A program made the position numbers and the translations under genes. From the NCBI GenBank assembly GCA_964392455.1, contig CAYMPG010000024.1:1-28648 (forward strand): a stretch of DNA of 28,648 bases, given 5' to 3'. Origin of the DNA: SFEL01 sp964392455. GTDB lineage: Bacteria > Bacillota > Clostridia > Christensenellales > CAG-138. This document shows, in pieces, positions 22,066 to 28,648 of this stretch; within the stretch, counting starts at the first letter, position 1, and the number at the start of each line of letters is the position of its first letter. The notes under the pieces are model-generated. The model did not search any database, was not told where the DNA came from, and saw only the letters and a list, made by a program, of their open reading frames with translations.

Positions 22066-23598
22066 ATGAACAAGCAGATGCAAAAGCCCATACTGTGGCG
22101 GCGGGTGATAATAATAGCCATGCTGATAGTGCAGCTATGGTGGATAGTAAATACGCTGATAAGCCGCAGCATGGTATCCAGCGCCCTTAGCGCCGGGCTC
22201 ACGGTGCTGAGCGTGGCGGTATGCCTGTATATAATAGCAAGGCGGGAAAAGGACGCCTACAAGCTTACCTGGGTGTTTCTGATAATGCTGTTTCCCCTGT
22301 TTGGCGGGGTGTTTTACCTTTTGTGCAGGGTGCAGCCTGCCGTAAGGAGGCGCTCCGAGGCCATGAAGAAGGCAGACCAGCTGCTGAAGGCCGCCTATGG
22401 GCTGGATAAGGGGGATGGAGAGGAGCTGTGCAGGGCATACCCCGAGCACAGCACAAAGGTAAAGTACCTGGAGGAGCATCTGGGCTTCCCTGCCTATGGG
22501 GATACCCGCACCACCTACCTTTCCCCAGGCGAGGAAAAGTTCCGGCGGCTCACTGAGGAGCTTAAAAAGGCGGAAAGGTACATCTTCCTTGAGTATTTTA
22601 TAATCCGTGAAGGGTATATGTGGGATACCATACTGGAAATACTCAGGCAGAAGGCCGCAGAGGGAGTAAAGGTGCGGCTGATGTACGATGACTTTGGCTG
22701 CTTCTTCCTGCCCTCAAAGTATCCGGAGGAGCTCCGGCGGCAGGGCATAGAGTGCATGGTATTCAATCCCCTGAGGCCCGTCCTTGCGGCGGTGCAGAAT
22801 AACAGAGACCACCGCAAGATCGCCGTGATAGACGGCAGGGTGGCCTTTACGGGCGGGGTGAATATTGCAGATGAATACATAAATGCCTACGAAAAGCACG
22901 GCCACTGGAAGGATGCCTCCATAATGGTGGAGGGCAGGGCAGCCTGGAGCTTTACGCTGATATTCCTGAGGATGTGGGAAATGTGTACAGGCGTGGAGGA
23001 GGACCCTGCTGTGTATTATCCATGGCAGGCTGAGCCCTGCCCCAGGGTGCAGGATGGCTACGTGCAGCCCTATGGGGATAACCCTGTGGATGATGAAAAC
23101 ACCGGCGAGCAGGTGTATCTTTCCATAATAAACGGCGCAAGGGATTACCTTTATATAAATACCCCCTATCTTATAATAGATAACGGCATGGTGGCTGCCC
23201 TGTGCCATGCGGCAAAGAGCGGGGTGGATGTACGGATAGTTACCCCCCATAAATGGGACAAGTGGGCGGTGCATATGACCACCCGGTCCTATTACCGGGA
23301 GCTTATTGAGGCGGGGGTAAAGGTATACGAATACACAAGGGGCTTTATCCATTCCAAGACCTTTGTATCGGATGACAGCGTGGCCACTGTGGGCACGGTG
23401 AATATGGATTTTCGCAGCCTGTATCTGCATTTTGAGTGCGGCGCAGTGCTGTACGGCGGGGATGTGGTGGCCCGGGTGAAGGAGGATTTCCTTAATACCC
23501 TTGAGATATGCCAGCCCATTACCATGGAGGATTGCCGGTGCAGCATATTTATGCGGGTATTTCAGGATATAATGCGGCTGTTTGCGCCGCTGCTGTAG
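22066..23598 (+). CDS. cls: Cardiolipin synthase
   Basis: A 510-aa phospholipase D-superfamily enzyme. It joins two phosphatidylglycerol molecules into cardiolipin and glycerol at the membrane. Two N-terminal membrane helices (about 14-31 and 36-58, with a further hydrophobic stretch 67-87) precede two HKD catalytic motifs: His249, Lys251, Asp256 in DHRKIAVID, and His429, Lys431, Asp436 in HSKTFVSDD. Each is followed by the GG/GT-VN signature. Length and layout match bacterial ClsA-type enzymes. AAGGAG lies 10 nt before ATG 22066. The next gene encodes a glycosyltransferase of the glycolipid type, so the two may form a membrane-lipid pair, though the second has its own promoter. Confidence 0.93.
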   Translation: MNKQMQKPILWRRVIIIAMLIVQLWWIVNTLISRSMVSSALSAGLTVLSVAVCLYIIARREKDAYKLTWVFLIMLFPLFGGVFYLLCRVQPAVRRRSEAMKKADQLLKAAYGLDKGDGEELCRAYPEHSTKVKYLEEHLGFPAYGDTRTTYLSPGEEKFRRLTEELKKAERYIFLEYFIIREGYMWDTILEILRQKAAEGVKVRLMYDDFGCFFLPSKYPEELRRQGIECMVFNPLRPVLAAVQNNRDHRKIAVIDGRVAFTGGVNIADEYINAYEKHGHWKDASIMVEGRAAWSFTLIFLRMWEMCTGVEEDPAVYYPWQAEPCPRVQDGYVQPYGDNPVDDENTGEQVYLSIINGARDYLYINTPYLIIDNGMVAALCHAAKSGVDVRIVTPHKWDKWAVHMTTRSYYRELIEAGVKVYEYTRGFIHSKTFVSDDSVATVGTVNMDFRSLYLHFECGAVLYGGDVVARVKEDFLNTLEICQPITMEDCRCSIFMRVFQDIMRLFAPLL

Positions 23599-23606
23599 CA
23601 TATGGG

Positions 23607-23635
23607 TTGCAGCCACAGCCCTCAGGTAGTATAAT
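23607..23635 (+). promoter_or_regulatory. Promoter of the GT4 glycosyltransferase gene
   Basis: TTGCAG (23607-23612), 17-bp spacer, consensus TATAAT (23630-23635), 33 nt before the start codon. Confidence 0.7.
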
Positions 23636-23668
23636 GACCCGATGAATTTTTTCCTACAGGAGGTAACC

Positions 23669-24952
23669 ATGCAGGAACCCACTACCATATGTCTATTGAA
23701 TGATTCATTTCCTCCCCAGTATGACGGGGTGGCTATGGCAGTGACAAATTATGCCGGGGAGCTTTATTCCGCCGGACACAGGCCGCTGGTGGTGACCCCA
23801 TCCAACCCCCAGGCGGAGGATGACAGCTACCCTTACCCGGTGCTGCGCTATCCCAGCGTGGCCTTCAGAAGGCTGGAGGGCTACATGGCGGGCATACCCT
23901 TTTCCCCCGAGATAGCCGGACGGGTATCCGAGGAAAGGCCCGCCCTCTATCACAGCCATTGCCCCATAATGTCCACCATACTTGCAAGGGAGCTGCGGCA
24001 GGTGGCAGATGCGCCCATAGTATTCACCTACCATACCAAGTTTGATATAGATATTGCAAACCTTACCCAGAAAAAGCATTTGCAGGATATGTGCAAGCAC
24101 GCCCTTGCGGAAAACATAGCCGCCTGCGATGAGGTGTGGACGGTAAGCACAGGGGCCGGGGAAAACCTTCGCTCACTGGGCTACGAGGGGGATTATATAA
24201 TTATGCCAAACGGGGTGGATATGCCCCGGGGCAGAGTATCGGAGCAGAAGATAAAGGAGGCCACAGCCGGGTATGACCTGCCTGAGGGAGTGCCTGTATA
24301 CCTTTTCGTAGGACGCATGATGTGGTACAAGGGGGTGCGGATAATACTGGATGCCCTTGCCTCACTTAAGCACCGGGGGCGGGATTTCCGCATGGTATTC
24401 ATAGGCTCCGGCAACGACCGGGCGGAAATGGAAGGCTACGCAGTACGCTGCGGCCTTGGGGACAGGTGCATATTCACCGGCCCCATAATGGACAGGGAGA
24501 CCATACGGGCATGGTACGCCCGGGCGAATCTGTTCCTTTTCCCCTCCACCTTTGATACAAACGGGCTGGTGGTAAGGGAGGCGGCAGCCTCAGGGCTGGC
24601 CGCAGTGCTGGTGGCAGGAAGCTGCGCCGCAGAGGGCGTGATGGATTGCCGCAATGGCTTCCTCATAGAGGAAAACCCGGATAGCCTGAGCCGCTGCCTG
24701 GAGGAGCTTTATACCAGGCCGGAGCTTGTAAAGGCCGTTGGCGAGGCTGCCCAGCGTGAGCTGTATATCTCCTGGCAGGAGGCTGTGGCCGTGGCCATGG
24801 ACAGGTATCAGGTGATAATCGACAAATATAAAAGCGGGGGGTATCCCCGCCATAAAAAGCCCATTGAGGGCTGGCTCAAAGCAAACGGTGAGCTGATGGA
24901 TACCCTCAGCGCACTTTCCACCCTGAGAAGATCACTGCACGACAGCTTTTAG
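23669..24952 (+). CDS. GT4-family glycosyltransferase, possibly glycolipid-forming
   Basis: A 427-aa two-domain GT-B fold enzyme. The N-terminal domain opens with DSFPPQYDGVAMAVTNYAGEL, the acceptor-side signature of the GT4 branch that includes 1,2-diacylglycerol glucosyltransferases. It also holds HSHCPI and the TYHTKFD segment. The C-terminal domain has FVGRMMWYKGV, FIGSGNDRAEM, and the donor-binding loop FPSTFDTNGLVVREAAASG, where the first acid of the usual E-x7-E is Asp. ATG 23669 is chosen because CAGGAGGT precedes it; the ATG at 23642 would place that site inside the gene. Adjacent to cardiolipin synthase, it is likely to build a membrane glycolipid. The sugar and the acceptor are inferred, not shown. 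Its stop overlaps the convergent dehydroquinase stop by 4 nt. Confidence 0.85.
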   Translation: MQEPTTICLLNDSFPPQYDGVAMAVTNYAGELYSAGHRPLVVTPSNPQAEDDSYPYPVLRYPSVAFRRLEGYMAGIPFSPEIAGRVSEERPALYHSHCPIMSTILARELRQVADAPIVFTYHTKFDIDIANLTQKKHLQDMCKHALAENIAACDEVWTVSTGAGENLRSLGYEGDYIIMPNGVDMPRGRVSEQKIKEATAGYDLPEGVPVYLFVGRMMWYKGVRIILDALASLKHRGRDFRMVFIGSGNDRAEMEGYAVRCGLGDRCIFTGPIMDRETIRAWYARANLFLFPSTFDTNGLVVREAAASGLAAVLVAGSCAAEGVMDCRNGFLIEENPDSLSRCLEELYTRPELVKAVGEAAQRELYISWQEAVAVAMDRYQVIIDKYKSGGYPRHKKPIEGWLKANGELMDTLSALSTLRRSLHDSF

Positions 24953-25716
24953 CCCTGCATTGCGGCATTATGCACCGCAGCAAGGGCCGCCCTTGTGGCT
25001 TCGGGGGACAATTGCCCGGGGGCAGAGCCCCCATCTATTGCGGCGAATACCGCCGCCCCGTAAAACAGCTCCCCTGCCACCCTGCTTACAAGGCCGTTTT
25101 CCCCCATGGCTATGGGTATAAGGGGGCCTGCGCCGGCCTGTCCGGCAGCCTTTGCAGCCATAAGCAGCCTGCACCCCTCCCCGGGGCTGCGGGCGTATAC
25201 CGCCAGCTTCTGAATGTCAGCTCCCATGGAGCACATATCCAGCAGCATGGCGGTCATTTTTTCCTGTGTGGGCATGGGGCCGGATATATGGCAGGAGCCT
25301 ATGGCTGCAAGCCCCGCCCTGTGCAGCTCCTCAAGCATTATCTGCCCCTGGGCAGGGTAGCTCATAAGCTCTATATCCACGCCATCCACAAGGCCGCTGT
25401 GGGCCACGGCCAGATTCACCTCCAGGTATTCCTCAGGGCTTATATCTGCCCTGCCCCCCTCAGGGTCGGTGCGGCAGGTGAATATAAGGGGCATATCCCC
25501 TATGGCCTCCCGAAGATCCTTCAGCCCATCCATAAGGGCCTGCCTGCTGTGCAGCCCATGGAACCAGTCCCCCCGCCACTCGGCAGCGTCTGCCCCAAGG
25601 GCTTTGATTTTCATGCCCTGCGCTATTATCCCATCCCGGCTTTCCCCGGTGATGGGTATTATTATCTTTGGCATTCCCCGGCCTATCTCAAGGCTGCCCA
25701 GGGTCACAGCTTTCAT
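24949..25716 (-). CDS. aroD: Type I 3-dehydroquinate dehydratase
   Basis: A 255-aa TIM-barrel enzyme that converts 3-dehydroquinate to 3-dehydroshikimate in the shikimate pathway through a Schiff base. The active-site residues fall at the same numbers as in the Salmonella/E. coli enzyme: Glu46 and Arg48 (AEWRGD), Arg82 and Glu86 (CRTDPEGG), His143 (GSCHIS), Schiff-base Lys170 (IQKLAV). Arg212, Ser231 and Gln235 in the closing loop (GSAPGQLS) are each one lower. AAGGAG is 7 nt before ATG 25716. No other shikimate gene is nearby, so it may serve general synthesis from an isolated position or a quinate-type catabolic role. Confidence 0.93.
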   Translation of the reverse strand: MKAVTLGSLEIGRGMPKIIIPITGESRDGIIAQGMKIKALGADAAEWRGDWFHGLHSRQALMDGLKDLREAIGDMPLIFTCRTDPEGGRADISPEEYLEVNLAVAHSGLVDGVDIELMSYPAQGQIMLEELHRAGLAAIGSCHISGPMPTQEKMTAMLLDMCSMGADIQKLAVYARSPGEGCRLLMAAKAAGQAGAGPLIPIAMGENGLVSRVAGELFYGAAVFAAIDGGSAPGQLSPEATRAALAAVHNAAMQG

Positions 25717-25742
25717 GGCGCTCTCCTTGCGGCTTTTTTTCG

Positions 25743-25751
25743 ATTATACCA
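25743..25751 (-). promoter_or_regulatory. Extended -10 promoter of aroD
   Basis: Minus-strand TGGTATAAT, 27 nt before the start codon, with no good -35 visible. Confidence 0.55.
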
Positions 25752-25896
25752 CGGCGGCTCCCCTGATGGATACAGCCACGGGACGGGCCTTTTTAGAAAA
25801 AACGTACAAAACTGCCCCGCTTTTTCCCATACATCCCAACTATCCGCAATAATATTAAAAAACTTTAATCTTTTTAATGATTTTACAGGCCATGTG

Positions 25897-25905
25897 TGGT
25901 ATAAT
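25897..25905 (+). promoter_or_regulatory. Extended -10 promoter of the E2-like/acyl-CoA synthetase operon
   Basis: TGGTATAAT (TATAAT at 25900-25905), 45 nt before the start codon. The upstream region is A/T-rich with no clear -35. Confidence 0.55.
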
Positions 25906-25949
25906 TCATTCGGTTTTATATATACTTATCATTCGGAGGAATCATACCT

Positions 25950-26822
25950 ATGGCAGCAAAGCGCAGGAGGGGCGACAGGCGGGATGGCGTCTGGCTCCGG
26001 GATCTTGATCCAATGCATGGCATCCTGCCCCTGGTCTATCCCAACAGGGCGGATAACGAGGCATTTATCCAGGAGCAGATAGACATTACCAACCTTAATG
26101 CCTACCTTGCAAAAAAGAGCGAAAGTGACCCAGAATTCAAGTATACCTATCTTCATGCCGTGGTGGCGGCGCTGGTGCGTACCATTACCCTCAGGCCCAA
26201 GATGAACAGGTTCATCGCCGGGGGCAGGATATATCAGCGCAATCATATCGCCTGCGCCTTCACCATGAAAAAGAGCTTTTCGGATGAGGCCCATGAGGCG
26301 CTGTGGTACAGGCGCTTTGGCGAGGAGGACAATATAGACGTTATCCATCGCCACCTGAAGGAGGATATTACCGCCCTCCGTAAGGAAAACGTGAATGACC
26401 ACTCCACCGACGCCATGGCCACCCTGCTTAAAATGCCCCTGTGGCTGCTGAAGCTGGTGATGAGCCTTATCCGTTACCTTGACAGGCAGGGCAAGGCACC
26501 CTACAGCCTTATCAAGGAGGACCCCAACTACGCCACCGTATTCATTACCAACCTTGGCTCCATCGGCCTTAAGGCAGGCTACCATCACCTGTCAAACTGG
26601 GGCACCTGCTCCATATTCTTCGTGCTGGGCGAAAAGCACATGGCGCCCTTCTATGACGAGCAGGGCAATGTGACCATGCGTGAGGTGCTGGATATAGGCA
26701 TCACGCTGGATGAGCGCATTGCAGACGGCTTCTATTACTCAAAGACCATCAAAATACTAAAGCACCTGCTGGAAAATCCCGAGCTTCTTGAGCAGGCGCC
26801 CACGGAGGCAGTAACATTATGA
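25950..26822 (+). CDS. Stand-alone E2/CAT-fold acyltransferase-like protein lacking the catalytic His
   Basis: A 290-aa protein resembling the catalytic domain of 2-oxoacid dehydrogenase E2 or chloramphenicol acetyltransferase. It has no lipoyl or peripheral-subunit-binding domain. Fold marks: N-terminal DPMHGILPLVYPNRADNEAFI; TYLHAVVAALVRTI (about 66-79) with PKMNRFIAGGRIYQRN; VFITNLGSIGLKAGYHHLSNWGT (about 197-219); and the C-terminal LDERIADGFYYSKTIK (253-268). In E2 and CAT the last motif is [DH]H-x3-DG with a catalytic His; here position 255 is Glu. Classic acyl transfer is therefore doubtful, and a structural or acyl-binding role is possible. The substitution may be shared by this subfamily. 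It overlaps the acyl-CoA synthetase gene by 4 nt, which suggests a joint role with acyl-CoA. CGGAGGA precedes ATG 25950. Confidence 0.78.
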   Translation: MAAKRRRGDRRDGVWLRDLDPMHGILPLVYPNRADNEAFIQEQIDITNLNAYLAKKSESDPEFKYTYLHAVVAALVRTITLRPKMNRFIAGGRIYQRNHIACAFTMKKSFSDEAHEALWYRRFGEEDNIDVIHRHLKEDITALRKENVNDHSTDAMATLLKMPLWLLKLVMSLIRYLDRQGKAPYSLIKEDPNYATVFITNLGSIGLKAGYHHLSNWGTCSIFFVLGEKHMAPFYDEQGNVTMREVLDIGITLDERIADGFYYSKTIKILKHLLENPELLEQAPTEAVTL

Positions 26823-28534
26823 TGATACCACAAAATCCCGGGGTAAAAGCGCCCTGGCTTGATAACTACGGCGATGTTCCCGCACACCTTGACTATTTCA
26901 CCGGCACCCTTGCACAGGCCGTGGAGGAGGTTGCCCGCCAGTATCCGGATATTATCGCCTATGACTTTATGGGCAGCAATACCACCTACAAAAAGGCTGT
27001 GGAGGAGATACACCGCTGCGCCCGTGGCCTTGTGGCCCTTGGTATAAAGGCGGGGGACAAGGTCACCATCTGTATGCCCAATACCCCCCAGACCCTTACC
27101 ATGTTTTATGCGGTAAATCTCATTGGCGCTGTGGCAAACATGGTGCATCCCCTGTCCGCAGTGAATGAGATAGCCTTCTGCATAAAGGATTCCGAAAGCG
27201 TTGCCGCCATTACGCTGGATCAGTTTTACGGCAAGTTCTGCGAGGTGCGCCAGCAGGTGGAGCTTCCCCATCTTATCATCACCTCAATAAAGGATGCCCT
27301 TTCCCCAATAATGAAGCTGGGCTACCAGCTTACCCAGGGCAAGGACATAAAAAAGCCCGATGGCAATGATTTCATCTGGTGGAAGGATATGCTCAGACAG
27401 GGCCAGTCCGTTACCGAATACCGCTGCGACAAGGCCGCAGATGACCCTGCCGCCATACTTTACAGCGGTGGCACCACCGGCACCATGAAGGGCATATATC
27501 TTTCCAATATGAACTTCAATGCCCTTGCAAAGCAGGTCATTGCCACAAACAGCTTCTTCCGCCCCGGTGACAAGATGCTTGCCATAATGCCCATGTTCCA
27601 TGGCTTCGGCCTTGGCATCAGCATACATACCATGATGGCCTCCGGCGGCCACTGCATACTTATCCCCCGCTTCACCCCCAAGACCTATGCAGGCCTGCTC
27701 AAAAAGCACCGGCCCAACCTTATTGCAGGCGTGCCCTCCCTGTTTGAGGCCCTGCTCAGGGTGCCGGAAGCGGATAAGCTGGAGCTTTCCTGCCTCAAGG
27801 GCGTATTCTCCGGCGGCGATTCCCTGTCCGTAGAGCTTAAGAAGCGCTTTGATAAGTACCTTGCAGACCACGGCGCCACTGTGCAGGTGCGTGAGGGCTA
27901 TGGCACCACCGAGTGCGTTACCGCCAGCTGCCTTACCCCCCTCCACTATGCCAAGGAGGGCAGCATTGGCCAGCCCTTCCCGGATACCTATTACAAGATA
28001 GTTGCCGTTGGCACCACCGACGAGGTGCCCTATGGCACCGAGGGCGAGATATGCCTTACCGGCCCCACCATGATGCTGGGCTATGTGAACCACCCCGAGG
28101 AGACCGCCAATACCATGCGTAAGCACGCCGATGGCCTCACCTGGGTACACACAGGCGACCTGGGCATGATGGATGATGAGGGCTTTGTATACTTCCGCCA
28201 GCGCATCAAGCGCATGATAATCACCAATGGCTACAATGTATACCCCTCCCAGATAGAGACCGTGCTGGAGGGCCACGAGGCGGTGCACCTTTCCTGCGTA
28301 ATCGGTGTTAAGGACGAGATACGCATGCAGCGTGTAAAGGCCTTTATCATGCTCAAGCCCGGCTATCAGCCCAGCGATGAGCTCAAGGCGGACATACTTG
28401 CACATTGCGAAAAGTCCGTAGCCCGCTACGCCATGCCCCGCGAGCTGGAATTCCGCGCCGAGCTCCCCAAGACCCTGGTGGGCAAGGTGGCATACCGTGT
28501 GCTGGAGGAGGAAGAGCAGCAGAAGCAGAAGTAA
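26819..28534 (+). CDS. Acyl-CoA synthetase (AMP-forming), fatty-acid-CoA ligase type
   Basis: A 571-aa adenylate-forming enzyme that activates a carboxylic acid as acyl-AMP and then acyl-CoA. Motifs in order: P-loop YSGGTTGTMKG (215-225), MPMFHGFG (257-264), YGTTE (361-365), HTGD (444-447), hinge RIKRMIITNGYNVYPSQIE (462-480), and the C-terminal catalytic Lys556 in PKTLVGKVAYR. The overall layout fits medium/long-chain fatty acid ligases, but the chain length cannot be read. The start ATG overlaps the previous gene's TGA; a second in-frame ATG follows at once. Its partner is the E2-like protein with the His-to-Glu change. A GC-rich hairpin (28566-28587) and a TTTAAAA-loop hairpin follow its stop. 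Confidence 0.9.
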   Translation: MMIPQNPGVKAPWLDNYGDVPAHLDYFTGTLAQAVEEVARQYPDIIAYDFMGSNTTYKKAVEEIHRCARGLVALGIKAGDKVTICMPNTPQTLTMFYAVNLIGAVANMVHPLSAVNEIAFCIKDSESVAAITLDQFYGKFCEVRQQVELPHLIITSIKDALSPIMKLGYQLTQGKDIKKPDGNDFIWWKDMLRQGQSVTEYRCDKAADDPAAILYSGGTTGTMKGIYLSNMNFNALAKQVIATNSFFRPGDKMLAIMPMFHGFGLGISIHTMMASGGHCILIPRFTPKTYAGLLKKHRPNLIAGVPSLFEALLRVPEADKLELSCLKGVFSGGDSLSVELKKRFDKYLADHGATVQVREGYGTTECVTASCLTPLHYAKEGSIGQPFPDTYYKIVAVGTTDEVPYGTEGEICLTGPTMMLGYVNHPEETANTMRKHADGLTWVHTGDLGMMDDEGFVYFRQRIKRMIITNGYNVYPSQIETVLEGHEAVHLSCVIGVKDEIRMQRVKAFIMLKPGYQPSDELKADILAHCEKSVARYAMPRELEFRAELPKTLVGKVAYRVLEEEEQQKQK

Positions 28535-28648
28535 GGGGAGTGTCCCTTGCATTGTACTTTGCCCTTGCAGGGGGCCAGCCCCCTGCACCCCCGGTTCTTT
28601 CTTTAAAAGAAAGAACCAAAGAAGCGTACTTTTCTTTAAAAGAAAAGT
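28535..28648 (+). repeat. Start of a further 3'-end repeat module (runs off the window)
   Basis: TGCAGGGGGC-CA-GCCCCCTGCA at 28566-28587 is a perfect hairpin. TTTAAAA-loop hairpins follow, with stems GGTTCTTTC/GAAAGAACC (28593-28617) and ACTTTTC/GAAAAGT (28628-28648). It is the fourth occurrence of the TTTAAAA hairpin type, again directly at the 3' end of a gene and in the same orientation relative to it. The terminator part would lie beyond the window. Confidence 0.75.

Noticed and set aside
1..28648. Insertion sequence, prophage or integrative element
   Set aside because: No transposase, integrase, phage gene or target-site duplication was recognised; repeats here are intergenic palindromes only.

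Overview
The window looks like chromosomal DNA of a moderately G+C-rich, low-complexity-repeat-bearing member of the Bacillota, most likely a gut-type Clostridia. The reasons are strong AGGAG-type ribosome binding sites with GTG/TTG starts, a PyrK-type electron-transfer subunit, PucR and PocR/AraC regulators, a FeoA/FeoB/Cys-rich small protein set under a DtxR-family repressor, and intergenic repeats of a kind familiar from gut Clostridia. There is no rRNA, tRNA, transposase, phage gene or CRISPR array that I can see.

Layout. 1-438: possible tail of a plus-strand gene, then a mosaic of short hairpin repeats. 439-4128: cell-wall hydrolase (peptidoglycan-binding repeats plus NlpC/P60) divergent from uridine kinase and an AI-2E-family membrane protein. 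4129-5208: gene-free repeat block. 5209-8333: aldose-1-epimerase-like protein and MFS transporter, divergent from a PocR/AraC regulator. 8327-10448: a decayed sugar ABC-transporter locus: only the C-terminal end of the binding protein remains, the first permease has an early TAG, and the second permease is intact. 10449-11316: second repeat block, an inverted relative of the first.

11317-18648 (all minus strand) is the most interesting part: PucR regulator, PyrK-like and PyrD-like subunits, APC permease, MmgE/PrpD-family protein and AEC-family transporter. The PyrD-like protein lacks two residues expected to contact orotate. The upstream regions of the pyrK-like gene and of the APC permease share an unusual dyad sequence, so the set may be one PucR-controlled catabolic system with a substrate other than orotate. 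This is inference.

18748-21818: DtxR-family repressor divergent from feoA, feoB and a 52-aa Cys-rich membrane protein; two near-identical operator palindromes lie at feoA and before feoB. 22066-25716: cardiolipin synthase, a GT4 glycosyltransferase and a convergent type I dehydroquinase. 25950-28534: an E2-like acyltransferase-fold protein in which the catalytic His is Glu, overlapping an acyl-CoA synthetase. 28535-28648: start of another repeat block.

The repeat blocks are the second notable theme. They consist of conserved borders around stem-loops whose stems differ from copy to copy but remain paired, and one composite module supplies the 3' ends of at least three transcription units.
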